DNA of 64,000 bases from Rhizobium sp. BK602 (GCF_014195095.1 NZ_JACIBC010000005.1:248001-312000); one strand, 5' to 3'. Shown: positions 19,670 through 28,791, counted from the first letter of the stretch. The notes: a model not told the origin generated them from the letters alone. Numbers and translations: made by a program.

Positions 19670-19945
19670 TCAGGCGACCGCGACGATCGGATCGGTTGCC
19701 GATCGCTTGCTCACGATGAAAGCCGCGACCTTGGAGATCGAATCGAAGTTGGCTGGCAGGATTTCCGCGTCGCCGACAGTGATGCCGAAATTGTCTTCGA
19801 CGAAGGCGACCAGCTCGAGAATGCCGGTGGAATCGACGATATCGTTCTCGATCAGCGACGCATCGTCGGGGATCGGCCTCGTCGTGTCTCCAAACAGAAA
19901 GCTCTCGATGACGAAGGCTCTGATTTGCTCTTTCAGCGGAATCAT
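19670..19945 (-). CDS. Acyl carrier protein
   Basis: 91 aa, acidic, four-helix carrier protein. The attachment serine lies in NDIVDSTGILELVAFVED (Ser39), where DST replaces the common DSL. AAGGGAGAA precedes the ATG. It sits 13 bp after the asparagine synthase stop and 22 bp before the ligase start. It should be modified by a phosphopantetheinyl transferase (one is encoded at 2287-3015) and loaded by the neighbouring ligase. It is clearly not the fatty-acid-synthesis ACP, whose motif is GADSLD. Confidence 0.88.
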   Translation of the reverse strand: MIPLKEQIRAFVIESFLFGDTTRPIPDDASLIENDIVDSTGILELVAFVEDNFGITVGDAEILPANFDSISKVAAFIVSKRSATDPIVAVA

Positions 19946-19958
19946 AATGTTTCTCCCT

Positions 19959-21920
19959 TCAGATCACGGCTGCCATTCCGCGATCACCCCTTTGCCCGGC
20001 CGATCGCGTTGCGAATGTTTCGTTCCATAGCTGCGTCGACAGGATGCCGACGAAGGCCGCATTGTCCCGAAAGCCATCGGTTTGCCGCCTGCATTTTGCG
20101 AGCAGCTTTTCGGCGGCGGCCGGATTGAACAGGCCCGTCTCCTGCAGCGCCCGCTGTGAAAACAGGCGGTCGACATAGGCCGGCTCCTGCCGGGCGAAGA
20201 AGGAACGGCTGTCGGGTGCGCGGTAGGGCTGCTTGGTCCGGTTTCCGATCGATGGCGGCAGAAGAGCGGCGGTCGCCCTGCGCAGGATATGCTTCTCGAC
20301 GAAGCCCTTGAGTTTCATTCCCGGCGGAATCCGCGATGCAAACTCCACCAGGCGATGGTCCAGAAATGGAAACCGCCCTTCGACGCCATGGGCCATCGAC
20401 ATGCGATCGCCCTGGCTGGACAGAATATAATCAGGAAGCAGGAACTTCGTTTCCAGGTACTGCGCCCGGTGCAGCCAATGCCAACGCGCAAAATCCTTGG
20501 GTAGGCGAGAGCGCACCTCCTCCGTCGCATCATAGCCGGCGAGCATCGCCTTGAGGCCCGCGGAAAAGAAGATCTTCGCCGCCGCCGTGCTGCGATAGCG
20601 CGGATGATGCGAGACCAGCGGATCGTCGACGTCGGCACTGCCAGCGCCGAAGAAGGCGGCGAGCGCTTCCGGCGTCTGCTGGTTCAGACCGGGCAGATAG
20701 GGGTAAAGTCGCCGGAACAGCAGCGGCCGGCGGGACGAGGCCGGCTGCCTGGCGCAGAAGCTGCGAACGCGGGTCTCCTTGAAAATATCATAGCCCGCGA
20801 ACACCTCATCGGCCCCCTCGCCGGTCAGCACGACCTTCATGCCCTCCTCGCGCACATGACGCGACAGCAGATAGAGCGGCGCGGGTGCCGTTCGGATGAT
20901 CGGCTTTTCCGTCTGGGCGATGACGGCGGGAAAGATGCCGGATATCTCCTCCGGCCCGCAGGCGACAGCCGAATGGCGCGTACCGAGCGCCCGGACCATC
21001 TCGTTCTGAAAAGGGCTCTCATCGTATTCGGCGCTGTCGAAGGTGACGGAAAAGGTCCTCAGGCCCGCGGTCGCATGCGGCTTGGCCAGGGCGCAGGTGA
21101 TCGATGAATCAAGCCCGCCGGAGAGATAGGCGCCCACCGGAACATCGGCCCGCATGCGAATTGCCGTGGCGTCGCCGAGCAGGCTAAGCAACTCCTCGGC
21201 GACATCCGCTTCCTCGCGCCGATCCACCCTCTCCCCGGCATCCGGGAAGGCGACATCCCAATATTGGCGGATCGCCACACCCTTGCTATCGACGATCATG
21301 AGATGGCCGGCGGGCAATTCCGAGATACCCTTGAACATGGTGCGCGGCGGCACCGGTGCCCACATGGTGAACACCTGATCCAATGCGAACGGATCGATTT
21401 CCGCATCGATCCCCGGCACCTTCAGGAGCGCCTTGACCTCGGAGGCGAAGAACAACATCCGCGCATGTTCGGTATAGAAAACCGGACGCACGCCCATGCG
21501 GTCGCGTGCGATCAACATCTGCTGCTTGTTGGCGTCCCAGATCGCGAAGGCGAAATCGCCGTTCAGCAGATGGACGCAATCGGCACCCAAATCCCGATAG
21601 AGATGAATGATGACTTCGGTATCAGAGGCGGTGCGGAAGACGTATCCCCTGGCTTCCAGGGAGCGGCGCAGTTCCACATGGTTGAAAATCTCACCGTTGA
21701 AACTGATCGAAATGGAGCCGTCGGCATTCGACATCGGCTGCTGACCATCGGCCAGACCGACGATGGAAAGGCGACGATGCCCGAATCCAATGCCGGCACC
21801 GGTGAATACGCCAGCGTCATCGGGGCCACGGTGCTCTAGCGACCCGGCCATTCGCCTCAGCAGGCCCACGGCATCATCCGCCGCCATGCCATGTCCGAAA
21901 TATCCCAGAATGCCGCACAT
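19959..21920 (-). CDS. asnB: Asparagine synthase (glutamine-hydrolysing) family amidotransferase
   Basis: 653 aa. The start is fixed by the MCGILGYFG motif: Cys2 becomes the N-terminal glutaminase nucleophile. The glutaminase domain has LEHRGPDD, GFGHRRLSI and FNGEIFNH; the synthetase domain has the ATP PP-loop GAYLSGGLDSSI and TGEGADEVFAGY, followed by the C-terminal RFPFLDHRLVEFA. It transfers ammonia from glutamine to an adenylated carboxylate. In EPS and natural-product loci such AsnB paralogs often amidate a sugar acid or acyl intermediate rather than make asparagine. It is the first gene of the minus-strand carrier-protein operon. It could still be a true asparagine synthetase. Confidence 0.9.
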   Translation of the reverse strand: MCGILGYFGHGMAADDAVGLLRRMAGSLEHRGPDDAGVFTGAGIGFGHRRLSIVGLADGQQPMSNADGSISISFNGEIFNHVELRRSLEARGYVFRTASDTEVIIHLYRDLGADCVHLLNGDFAFAIWDANKQQMLIARDRMGVRPVFYTEHARMLFFASEVKALLKVPGIDAEIDPFALDQVFTMWAPVPPRTMFKGISELPAGHLMIVDSKGVAIRQYWDVAFPDAGERVDRREEADVAEELLSLLGDATAIRMRADVPVGAYLSGGLDSSITCALAKPHATAGLRTFSVTFDSAEYDESPFQNEMVRALGTRHSAVACGPEEISGIFPAVIAQTEKPIIRTAPAPLYLLSRHVREEGMKVVLTGEGADEVFAGYDIFKETRVRSFCARQPASSRRPLLFRRLYPYLPGLNQQTPEALAAFFGAGSADVDDPLVSHHPRYRSTAAAKIFFSAGLKAMLAGYDATEEVRSRLPKDFARWHWLHRAQYLETKFLLPDYILSSQGDRMSMAHGVEGRFPFLDHRLVEFASRIPPGMKLKGFVEKHILRRATAALLPPSIGNRTKQPYRAPDSRSFFARQEPAYVDRLFSQRALQETGLFNPAAAEKLLAKCRRQTDGFRDNAAFVGILSTQLWNETFATRSAGQRGDRGMAAVI

Positions 21921-22197
21921 ACAGTTTCCCCGCTGGAACTGAGGCATTGAAAAACGCCCCATGCAACGCTCCCGTCGGCCATAAGAGTGTCGGTGTGAGC
22001 GGGGGGAAGCAATGGCGCAATCGGACTACCCCGACTGGCGGGAGTAGACATAAGCGTGCTCGGCCGAAGGTAGGTAACCCGCATGCCCCGGCCCCATCGC
22101 CTTTACGCACCCGGCCTGCGGTGGGAACATCCGCTCAACCGACATTCGGATGGGGCGAAGGGCTCGTCCAGCGCACAGGACAAGAAGGATAAAAACC
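21921..22197. promoter_or_regulatory. Divergent promoter region, asnB / methyltransferase
   Basis: 277 bp between two divergent starts; it must hold the promoter of the minus-strand carrier-protein operon and probably that of the plus-strand methyltransferase. No convincing gene or clear sigma-70 box is visible. Confidence 0.4.
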
Positions 22198-22953
22198 GTG
22201 ACAGACGATGCGAGAGCGAACCATACGCGGACGGCGAACGTCAAACCTCACTTCACTGGACAGACCGAGGATTTTCCCATCATGCCGACAGGAAAAGAAG
22301 CCACCGCGACCTTCATGAATCTCGAGTTCGAGCTGGGACCGGACGTTCTCGTGCCGCGCCAGGAGACGGAACTCCTGGGGGCGGTCTGCGTCGATCGCCT
22401 CAGTCAGGGCGTCGTCACGCCGACCGTCGTCGACATGTGCTGCGGCTGCGGCAATCTGGGAATTGCCATTGCGATGAAGATAGCCGACGCGCAGGTCTGG
22501 TCCTGCGATCTGACATCGGCGACGGTCGAGGTCGCCTGGCGCAATGTCATACGCTTTGGCCTGCAGGACAGGATGAGCGTCGTCCAGGGCGACATGTTCG
22601 AGAACATCAGCGGGATCGGGCTGGAAGGTCGGGTCGATCTTGTCGTCTGCAACCCGCCCTATATTTCGACCAGCCGTCTGGAGGCGGATCGCGCGCATCT
22701 CCTGGAAAACGAACCGCGCGAGGCTTTCGATGGCGGCCCATACGGAATTTCGATCCAGCAGCGCCTCATCCGGGATGCTTTGCTATTCCTGAAGCCTGGC
22801 GGCTGCCTGGCTTTCGAATTTGGCGAAGGACAGGAGCGACAGGCCGCGGTGCTGCTCGCACGGACACGCGCCTATGCGCCCGTTCAGTTCATTCTCGATC
22901 CATCGGGCATTCCGCGCGTAGCGATTGCCGTCAAGCTGGCGGGTGGTCAGTAG
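22198..22953 (+). CDS. PrmC/HemK-like N-methyltransferase
   Basis: 251 aa from a GTG with AGAAGGAT upstream (an ORF extension to 22150 has no ribosome site). It contains PRQETELL (53-60), the SAM-binding segment VVDMCCGCGNLGIAIA (~77-92) and the N-methyltransferase motif NPPY (152-155). This is the PrmC/HemK layout, whose founder methylates glutamine side-chain amide nitrogen. It is smaller than PrmC and has a non-PrmC N-terminus. Placed opposite the amide-forming operon, it may methylate the amide made there; that is inference. Confidence 0.78.
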   Translation: MTDDARANHTRTANVKPHFTGQTEDFPIMPTGKEATATFMNLEFELGPDVLVPRQETELLGAVCVDRLSQGVVTPTVVDMCCGCGNLGIAIAMKIADAQVWSCDLTSATVEVAWRNVIRFGLQDRMSVVQGDMFENISGIGLEGRVDLVVCNPPYISTSRLEADRAHLLENEPREAFDGGPYGISIQQRLIRDALLFLKPGGCLAFEFGEGQERQAAVLLARTRAYAPVQFILDPSGIPRVAIAVKLAGGQ

Positions 22954-23019
22954 AGTCATCCGATGCATGAGAAGAGATTGCAGGATGCATGAACCGACCA
23001 CCCGAGCAGGGCTTGCCGT

Positions 23020-23847
23020 TTAGCTGTGCTGACGGAACTCCAGAAAATCCGGATCCGCCATTGCCCATATCGCCGCCTGAGTGCGGTTTCTGGCGTCGAT
23101 CTTGCGCAATATGGTCTTGATGTGGACCTTGACGGTACTTTCGGTGATTTCCAGCCTGCGCGCGATCTGCTTGTTCGATTCTCCGCCCATGACCAGTTTC
23201 AGGATCGATTTTTCCCGAGGGGAGAGATTGCGAACGCCGTTGGCGACCTTCGTCACCTGAACGGCTGCCGCAGCCATCCGCGTGTCATGCTCATGAACGT
23301 CGAAAACACCCGAGCCGGCATCCGGGCAGACGACCACGTCACCGGGCGCAAGTTGTTTCTCGGCAAAGGAAGCCGCAGCATCGAACGTCAGACTTCGCGA
23401 ACCCGGCTTGTCATCAGACAACGCGGCCGTCCGCGAATCCTCCCGACTGCTCCCGTGCGAAACGGACCAGCCGGAGATCACCGAACATTCCTCGGAGATC
23501 AATTGCAAAGCTTTCACAAAACTCTCCGACGAAAGCCCTTTGTGAAGATAGCCTTTCGCACCGCGATCAAGAATAGCGGCCGCCTCGTCATGGTTATAGA
23601 CATCGGCAAGCACCACGACGCGCGCATTTGGATTGATTGCCAGCACGGCTGTCACAAAATCCAGGACCGCCACATCGACAACCGTTCCGATCACGCATAC
23701 CGCAAGAGGCTCCATCCTTGGCAGCTCATGGAGATCCTCCAGGGTTTCCCCCATTCCGACGACATCGAAGGATGACAGTCTGAGAATTAGCCGCGCACCC
23801 TCCCGGAATAAGCGGCTGGAATCAAATATATAGGCCGGGCTGAGCAT
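23020..23847 (-). CDS. LuxR-family regulator with degenerate receiver domain
   Basis: 275 aa from an ATG with GGGGGG in front. The N-terminus looks like a response-regulator receiver (SSRLFREGARLIL at the start, ILDRGAKGYLHKG with the conserved Lys103). However, the usual acidic pair is DS, and the strand that should carry the phospho-Asp reads PLAVCVIGTVVD, without it. The C-terminus is a typical LuxR/FixJ HTH (LSPREKSILKLVMGGESNKQ, then IARRLEITESTVKVHIKTIL). It is therefore probably not phosphorylated in the usual way. It lies next to the long AT-rich region before the EPS operon and is the likely regulator of that operon. Confidence 0.85.
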   Translation of the reverse strand: MLSPAYIFDSSRLFREGARLILRLSSFDVVGMGETLEDLHELPRMEPLAVCVIGTVVDVAVLDFVTAVLAINPNARVVVLADVYNHDEAAAILDRGAKGYLHKGLSSESFVKALQLISEECSVISGWSVSHGSSREDSRTAALSDDKPGSRSLTFDAAASFAEKQLAPGDVVVCPDAGSGVFDVHEHDTRMAAAAVQVTKVANGVRNLSPREKSILKLVMGGESNKQIARRLEITESTVKVHIKTILRKIDARNRTQAAIWAMADPDFLEFRQHS

Positions 23848-24229
23848 AGATATACCCCCCTTTCCCGACAAGAAAGACGAACAATCCCAATTTTCGATCT
23901 TATTTGAGCCCGCCATGCAACGATTACGCGCATCTGAATTAATAAATAGTTTATCGGTGTTGTCAAATACTTTTATAAAACAGAAACATTGAATATCCTC
24001 AAAACAACCCAAAAATGATCAAAAACCACGCTATTATATTGTATTTATACCTATTTCATTAGAAACAATATTCGCGTCATAACTCGTATTAGTTCGTTCG
24101 AACGATGCCCCTTGGAGTTACCCCCTCTGTTTCCTTGCAAACCTGACGCCACAAATGGTGTGCTTTGCCCGAGGAAACACGGATCGGCCGACAATCTCTG
24201 CCGTAACCACACCCATAGAGGAGCGTCCC
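23848..24229. promoter_or_regulatory. AT-rich divergent control region, luxR-like / EPS operon
   Basis: 382 bp without a gene. From about 23930 to 24090 it is strikingly AT-rich compared with the flanks. It separates the divergent LuxR-type regulator and the exoY-like gene and so must contain both promoters. It holds a perfect 12-bp palindrome at 24094-24105. The length and AT content suggest a complex promoter or a silencer-type (MucR/H-NS-like) target. Confidence 0.6.
24094..24105. promoter_or_regulatory. 12-bp perfect palindrome upstream of EPS operon
   Basis: TCGTTCGAACGA reads the same on both strands. It lies ~125 bp before the GTG of the exoY-like gene, at the edge of the AT-rich region. 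It is a candidate dimer-binding site, possibly for the adjacent LuxR-type protein. Confidence 0.4.
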
Positions 24230-24922
24230 GTGAACCAGCTGCCGAAACTCGGTCAAGACATCAGATCGCCGCAGACAATACCGGTGACGAGATACACGCC
24301 GCGACAAGGAGTGTTCAGCGCGCATATGAAGCGGGCTTTCGATATCTCCGCCTCGCTTGCCCTGCTCGTGCTCAGCGCGCCGCTATTCGCCATCATCGGC
24401 CTTCTGGTCGCTCTTGATGGCGGCCCCGTCATCTATAGACATGCGCGGGTCGGCAAGGGCTTCGTGCCGTTCAATTGCCTCAAGTTCCGTACGATGATGC
24501 TCGATGCGGACGGCTGCCTGCAAGAATATCTGTCGTACCACCCGCAGGCCAGGGCCGAATGGGTGCGCGATCAGAAACTCCTCTTCGATCCGCGCGTCAC
24601 GCCGACGGGAAAATTTCTGCGTGCAACCAGCCTCGACGAACTTCCCCAGCTGATCAATGTACTGCGCGGGGATATGAGCCTGGTCGGGCCGCGCCCGGTC
24701 ACCAGCGCGGAGCTCAGCCACTACAACCGGCATGTCAGCGAATATGCCAGCGTGCTGCCTGGCATTACCGGCCTATGGCAGGTGAGCGGACGCAATGATC
24801 TCTCCTATCAGCGGCGTGTCGAACTCGATTGCGAATATGTGCGGCGACACACATTCCTGATGGATTTCAAAATCCTGATACGGACCGCCGGCGTTCTTCT
24901 CTCCCGCAAGGGAGCTCGATAG
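24230..24922 (+). CDS. Undecaprenyl-phosphate sugar phosphotransferase (ExoY-like)
   Basis: 230 aa from a GTG with AGAGGAG 8 nt upstream; an upstream ORF start at 24155 lacks a ribosome site. It has one N-terminal membrane helix (MKRAFDISASLALLVLSAPL) and the bacterial sugar transferase domain with PVIYRHARVGKGF, FNCLKFRTM, SLDELPQLINVLRGDMSLVG, PRPVT, and PGITGLWQVSGRN near the end. It places the first sugar-1-phosphate on undecaprenyl phosphate and so starts the repeat unit. It lacks the extra N-terminal helices of WbaP. First gene of the EPS operon. Confidence 0.92.
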   Translation: MNQLPKLGQDIRSPQTIPVTRYTPRQGVFSAHMKRAFDISASLALLVLSAPLFAIIGLLVALDGGPVIYRHARVGKGFVPFNCLKFRTMMLDADGCLQEYLSYHPQARAEWVRDQKLLFDPRVTPTGKFLRATSLDELPQLINVLRGDMSLVGPRPVTSAELSHYNRHVSEYASVLPGITGLWQVSGRNDLSYQRRVELDCEYVRRHTFLMDFKILIRTAGVLLSRKGAR

Positions 24923-24924
24923 CC

Positions 24925-25803
24925 ATGGAGACCGTCGTTACGTCCGATGCCGCTGCCACCGATGATGGCACCCGCACAGAAACAGCCGGCGTATCGGTTC
25001 TCATGGCAACCTACGCACGGGAAGAAGCGGCCAATCTCTATGCAAGCCTCGAAAGCCTGCGCGTCCAGACGCGACCCGCCGATCAGATCGTGCTCGTCAT
25101 CGACGGTGCGATAGACGAGGCCCAGGAAAAGGTCATCGCGAATTTTGCCGCCCTGGACGCACCCTGGGAGTTCACCGTGTTGCGGCTGCAAAAGAACGGG
25201 GGGCTCGCCCGCGCGCTCAATGCCGGGCTTGGCGTCTGCACGCGATCGGTGATCATGCGCATGGACAGTGACGACATCTGCCTTTCGGACAGGATCGAAG
25301 TCGAGGTCGACTTCCTCGAAACCCATCCGGAGATCGGTCTCGTCGCAAGCTGGGCCGAAGAATTCTATCATGAGAATCCCCAATCGACGCGTTTGCGCGT
25401 GGCGCCGACAACGCATGATGCCGTCGTGCAGGCCCTGCGCTGGCGCAACGTCATCGTGCATCCATCGGTGGCGATGAGGGCGCATTTCCTGCGATCGGCC
25501 GAAGGCTACAATTCGAAATTCGGCCTTCTGGAAGACTACGACCTCTGGATAAGGCTGGTGCTGGCAGGCGTGCGCTTTCACGTGATCCCGAAGGTGCTGA
25601 TCAAAGCCCGCACCGGCATGGGACTGAACGAGCGCCGCGGCGGGTGGCGCTATGTCACCAACGAAGTGCGTTTCAGGCTGCATTTCCTGAAGGCGGGCTT
25701 CCTGTCCTTCAGCCAGTTTCTGGTCGTGACGACACTCTACACCGGCTTCCGCATGATCTCCGGGCCTCTGCGCGGCAGAATGTATGCCTTCGTTCGCAAC
25801 TGA
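24925..25803 (+). CDS. Glycosyltransferase family 2 (AmsE-like)
   Basis: 292 aa. GT-A fold with GVSVLMATYAREEAANLYAS, the DxD-type metal site in RMDSDDICL (114-116), and WRNVIVHPSVAMR followed by LLEDYDLWIRLVLAG. This resembles AmsE/WcaA-type transferases of EPS loci. It follows the exoY-like gene after 2 bp, so the two are translationally coupled. It likely adds the second or a later sugar of the repeat unit. Confidence 0.9.
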   Translation: METVVTSDAAATDDGTRTETAGVSVLMATYAREEAANLYASLESLRVQTRPADQIVLVIDGAIDEAQEKVIANFAALDAPWEFTVLRLQKNGGLARALNAGLGVCTRSVIMRMDSDDICLSDRIEVEVDFLETHPEIGLVASWAEEFYHENPQSTRLRVAPTTHDAVVQALRWRNVIVHPSVAMRAHFLRSAEGYNSKFGLLEDYDLWIRLVLAGVRFHVIPKVLIKARTGMGLNERRGGWRYVTNEVRFRLHFLKAGFLSFSQFLVVTTLYTGFRMISGPLRGRMYAFVRN

Positions 25804-25830
25804 AACAATTGAGGGAGGCAATGAAACGCA

Positions 25831-27294
25831 ATGACCAAACAAAACTCAGTCGATCCCATCTCTTCGATCGCGCTTCTTACTCCCGCAACCGAGAACCATT
25901 CGGTTGGCGCCGATGCGATCCAGGCCGCGGCGGGAGACCGCGAGGCTCGCTACTCGCTTCGCCGGTTTCTCCTCGGTGGAACAGCGGTTATCGCGCTCGC
26001 CCTGTTTGCCTGGCCGATGCTTCCTCGCGTCTATGAATCGACTGCCACCCTGGTGCTGCGTCCAACCGATAATGAAGGCCAGACCGACTACGCCCAGGCC
26101 ATGCGGCAGCCCCTGGACGAAAACTCCATCGTCTCCGCTCTCGACGCCTTCGGCTCCGTCGCGCTTGCCCAGAGCGTGATCGACGCCAACCAGCTCGCCA
26201 TGGACGACGAATTCAAGGTGAAGCAGGGGCTGACCGGCAGGGTTCACAATGCGATCGTCACCATGCTGGACGGCGTACTGCCGCAAACCCTGGCACGCGA
26301 TACGCCCGCCCCCTCCGCGAAGGACCTGATGGCGGGCAATGCGTCCCCCGAGGATGCACCCGACGCCGCCAAGCTGAGGAACAATCTATGGGCCAAGCTG
26401 GTCGTCAACCGGAACCGCCTGTCCTACACGGTCAATGTCGGCTTCCGCTCCAACGATCCGCTAAAGGCGGCCATGCTCACCAGGTCGCTGGTGTCGGCCT
26501 ACCTCGACACCCAGGTCAGGCGCAAGGCCGAGAATGTCGACGGCATGAACCGGCTTCTCGAGGATCATGTACGCCAAGCCCGCGACCGGGCGGACAGATC
26601 GGCCGCCGAGATGGAGGCTTTCCTCGAAAAATCGGGTCTCATCGATCAGGGCGCCCAGATCTCGCTCGAAAGCCAGCTGAGCGCCCTCAGCACGGAGCTG
26701 GCAACGGCGCGGGCGCATGCCATCGACGCACGAACCCGCGCGGACAATCTCGAACTGATGAAGTCGAAAGGCACATTGGACAGCGCGCCCGAAGTTCTGG
26801 CATCCCCAACGATACAGCGCCTGAACCAAAGCCTTACCGAAAGCATGTCGCGGCTTGCGGTCATGTCGACGGAATCGCGCAACATCATGGAGCAGGCTCA
26901 GGTCGAGCGCGACCGGATCGTTGCCAGCGTTCGGGTGGAAGCCGACAATTGGGATAGGCGCGAACAACTTCTCTCCGCCGAGATCGACAAGATCCGGCAG
27001 GATATGATCGAGCGGCGCAAGGCGAGCCTGCAGCTCGATCAATTGCGCCGCGAAGCCGAAAACGATGCCCAGGTTCTGGCGGACGCCCAGACCCGGCTGA
27101 AGACGCGGGCGCCGACGCTGGAGGCCCTGAAACCTGATGCCGAGGTGCTCTCGCCGGCAACGGTTCCCGTCAAGCCGGTCTTCCCGATCCTGCCTCTCTA
27201 TGTAGCGGGCTCTCTCGGCATGGCGTTTCTCGCAGGCGCCGGCATGAATGCATCCGCGATCCGTCGCGATGCAAAACGGCTGTTGAAAATATGA
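25831..27294 (+). CDS. Polysaccharide co-polymerase (Wzz/GumC type, no kinase domain)
   Basis: 487 aa. One transmembrane helix lies near residue 46-63 (RFLLGGTAVIALALFAW) and a second near 455-475 (LPLYVAGSLGMAFLAGAG). Between them is a long periplasmic part with strong coiled coil (~240-430). The PxxP-type motif KPVFPILPLYV before the second helix is typical of chain-length regulators. It lacks the C-terminal tyrosine-kinase domain of Wzc/ExoP, so chain-length control must act without it or with a separate kinase. The stop overlaps the next gene by 4 bp. Confidence 0.85.
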   Translation: MTKQNSVDPISSIALLTPATENHSVGADAIQAAAGDREARYSLRRFLLGGTAVIALALFAWPMLPRVYESTATLVLRPTDNEGQTDYAQAMRQPLDENSIVSALDAFGSVALAQSVIDANQLAMDDEFKVKQGLTGRVHNAIVTMLDGVLPQTLARDTPAPSAKDLMAGNASPEDAPDAAKLRNNLWAKLVVNRNRLSYTVNVGFRSNDPLKAAMLTRSLVSAYLDTQVRRKAENVDGMNRLLEDHVRQARDRADRSAAEMEAFLEKSGLIDQGAQISLESQLSALSTELATARAHAIDARTRADNLELMKSKGTLDSAPEVLASPTIQRLNQSLTESMSRLAVMSTESRNIMEQAQVERDRIVASVRVEADNWDRREQLLSAEIDKIRQDMIERRKASLQLDQLRREAENDAQVLADAQTRLKTRAPTLEALKPDAEVLSPATVPVKPVFPILPLYVAGSLGMAFLAGAGMNASAIRRDAKRLLKI

Positions 27295-28724
27295 CTGCGC
27301 CCGCAGACAGTTCAGTCGCCCGCCGGGCCGGGCCGGGTCTTGCGCTTGCCATCCCGCTTGCGATTGGCTTGGCCTGGCTCGGCTTGTGCTTTGCCATGCC
27401 GCAAAGTCCGGCTGCCGCTATGCTGCCCTTCGGCATTATCGGCGCCGCCGGATTTGCGCTGGTTATCGTCGCCGCCGCCCTTGGCAGGCGCTGGGCCGTG
27501 GCCGCATTGCTGGTCTTCGTCATTTTCGGCCTGAACCTCAGCCTGCGCCAACGCGCCTCGGGCGAGACGGGACTGGATTGGCAGAACGGACTGAAGCTTG
27601 TCACCTGGATGCTGATCCCGCTCGTCTGCCTTGCCAATTTCCAGCGCCTGTTTGCCTATATCCGCGAGCCGACCATCGTTCTCGGCGCCCTCTACGGCCT
27701 GCTGGCGATCGCCTCGGGCGTCTGGTCGCTGACGCCAGCCTATACCGTCGCCAACGCCCTGGGGTTTGTCGCCTATCTGATGCTGGCATGCCTCTCCGTT
27801 TCCGTCCTTGGGCTTGCCGCTACGTTGCGCCTGGCAACGCTGACGCTGCTGGCCTTTGTCGTCTTGGGACTGGCGGCGGCAATCGTCCTGCCGGGTGCCG
27901 CCTGGCTGCCGCCATCGGCTTTTGAGGCCAGCTTCCGGCTTCGTGGTCTTTCCGGACATCCCAACGTCTTGGGCGAGCAGGCGGCGGTACTGGTGACCTT
28001 CGCGATCATCTGCCATCGCCGCGGCATCCTCAGCCGCTGGGTTTTCATCGCGATGCTGATCACAGGCTTCGGAACGCTGATCGCCGCCGACAGCCGCACA
28101 AGCGCGGCCGCCGCCATCGCTGCCGGCATCATCATTGAACTGCGCGAGAGGCACTACCTCCGGCCAATGGCGGCGATCGCCCTCGTCGCCGGCGCCATCG
28201 CGCTTCCGTTCATTGCGATCGCGGGGCTCCCGAGCATGGCGTCGTTCCTGGGCTCGCTGTCACGTTCCGGCTCCGCCACGGAGATCATGACGCTGACCGG
28301 ACGCACGGAACTCTGGGCGGTGGCATCCGATCTCATCGCACGCAAACCGCTCCTGGGCTGGGGGTTCAACGGCACGGAAGCACTGATGGTGGGTAGCGTC
28401 GGACGCAACTTCGCCGGCGATCCCGTCAATGCCCACAACATGTACGTCCAGACGCTTCTTTGCATGGGCTTCCTGGGATCGCTCCCTGCATTCGCCTTTC
28501 TCGGCATCGCCCTCAAGCGGATGGTGACAAGGCCCGACGCCATCCGGGATCAGGTCGTCCTGCTGGTGTTGATCATCGGCATTGCCGAAGTCGGCCTGTT
28601 TGCCACTCCCGGTCTTCTGACACTTGCCTTTTTCATGGTGCTGGCCGGCGAAATCCGCGCTTCGCCGAAACCCGCCATACTTCCCGGCCATACCGCCGCT
28701 TCCCGGGAGGCTGCCAGCCCATGA
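27291..28724 (+). CDS. O-antigen polymerase/ligase family protein (Wzy-like)
   Basis: 477 aa, about twelve hydrophobic segments. The large periplasmic loop and Wzy_C region are visible in MTLTGRTELWAVASDLIARK, PLLGWGFNGTEAL and DPVNAHNMYVQTLLCMGFLG. The loop arginine and the H(N) motif are characteristic of the O-antigen ligase/polymerase family. In an operon with initiating transferase, Wzz, Wzx and Wza it is most likely the polymerase. Confidence 0.88.
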   Translation: MTAPADSSVARRAGPGLALAIPLAIGLAWLGLCFAMPQSPAAAMLPFGIIGAAGFALVIVAAALGRRWAVAALLVFVIFGLNLSLRQRASGETGLDWQNGLKLVTWMLIPLVCLANFQRLFAYIREPTIVLGALYGLLAIASGVWSLTPAYTVANALGFVAYLMLACLSVSVLGLAATLRLATLTLLAFVVLGLAAAIVLPGAAWLPPSAFEASFRLRGLSGHPNVLGEQAAVLVTFAIICHRRGILSRWVFIAMLITGFGTLIAADSRTSAAAAIAAGIIIELRERHYLRPMAAIALVAGAIALPFIAIAGLPSMASFLGSLSRSGSATEIMTLTGRTELWAVASDLIARKPLLGWGFNGTEALMVGSVGRNFAGDPVNAHNMYVQTLLCMGFLGSLPAFAFLGIALKRMVTRPDAIRDQVVLLVLIIGIAEVGLFATPGLLTLAFFMVLAGEIRASPKPAILPGHTAASREAASP

Positions 28725-28791
28725 TCTTTTTATTCGCGCATGGTTGTGGATCGTCTTGCGCTGCCGGCTCGTTACACGATGCGGTGACGTC

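Noticed and set aside
22027..24125. Recurrent TACCCC hexamers in the intergenic regions of the EPS locus (22027, 23853, 24119)
   Set aside because: One copy is simply the complement of a ribosome site, and the other two are not more than expected by chance for a hexamer in this composition.
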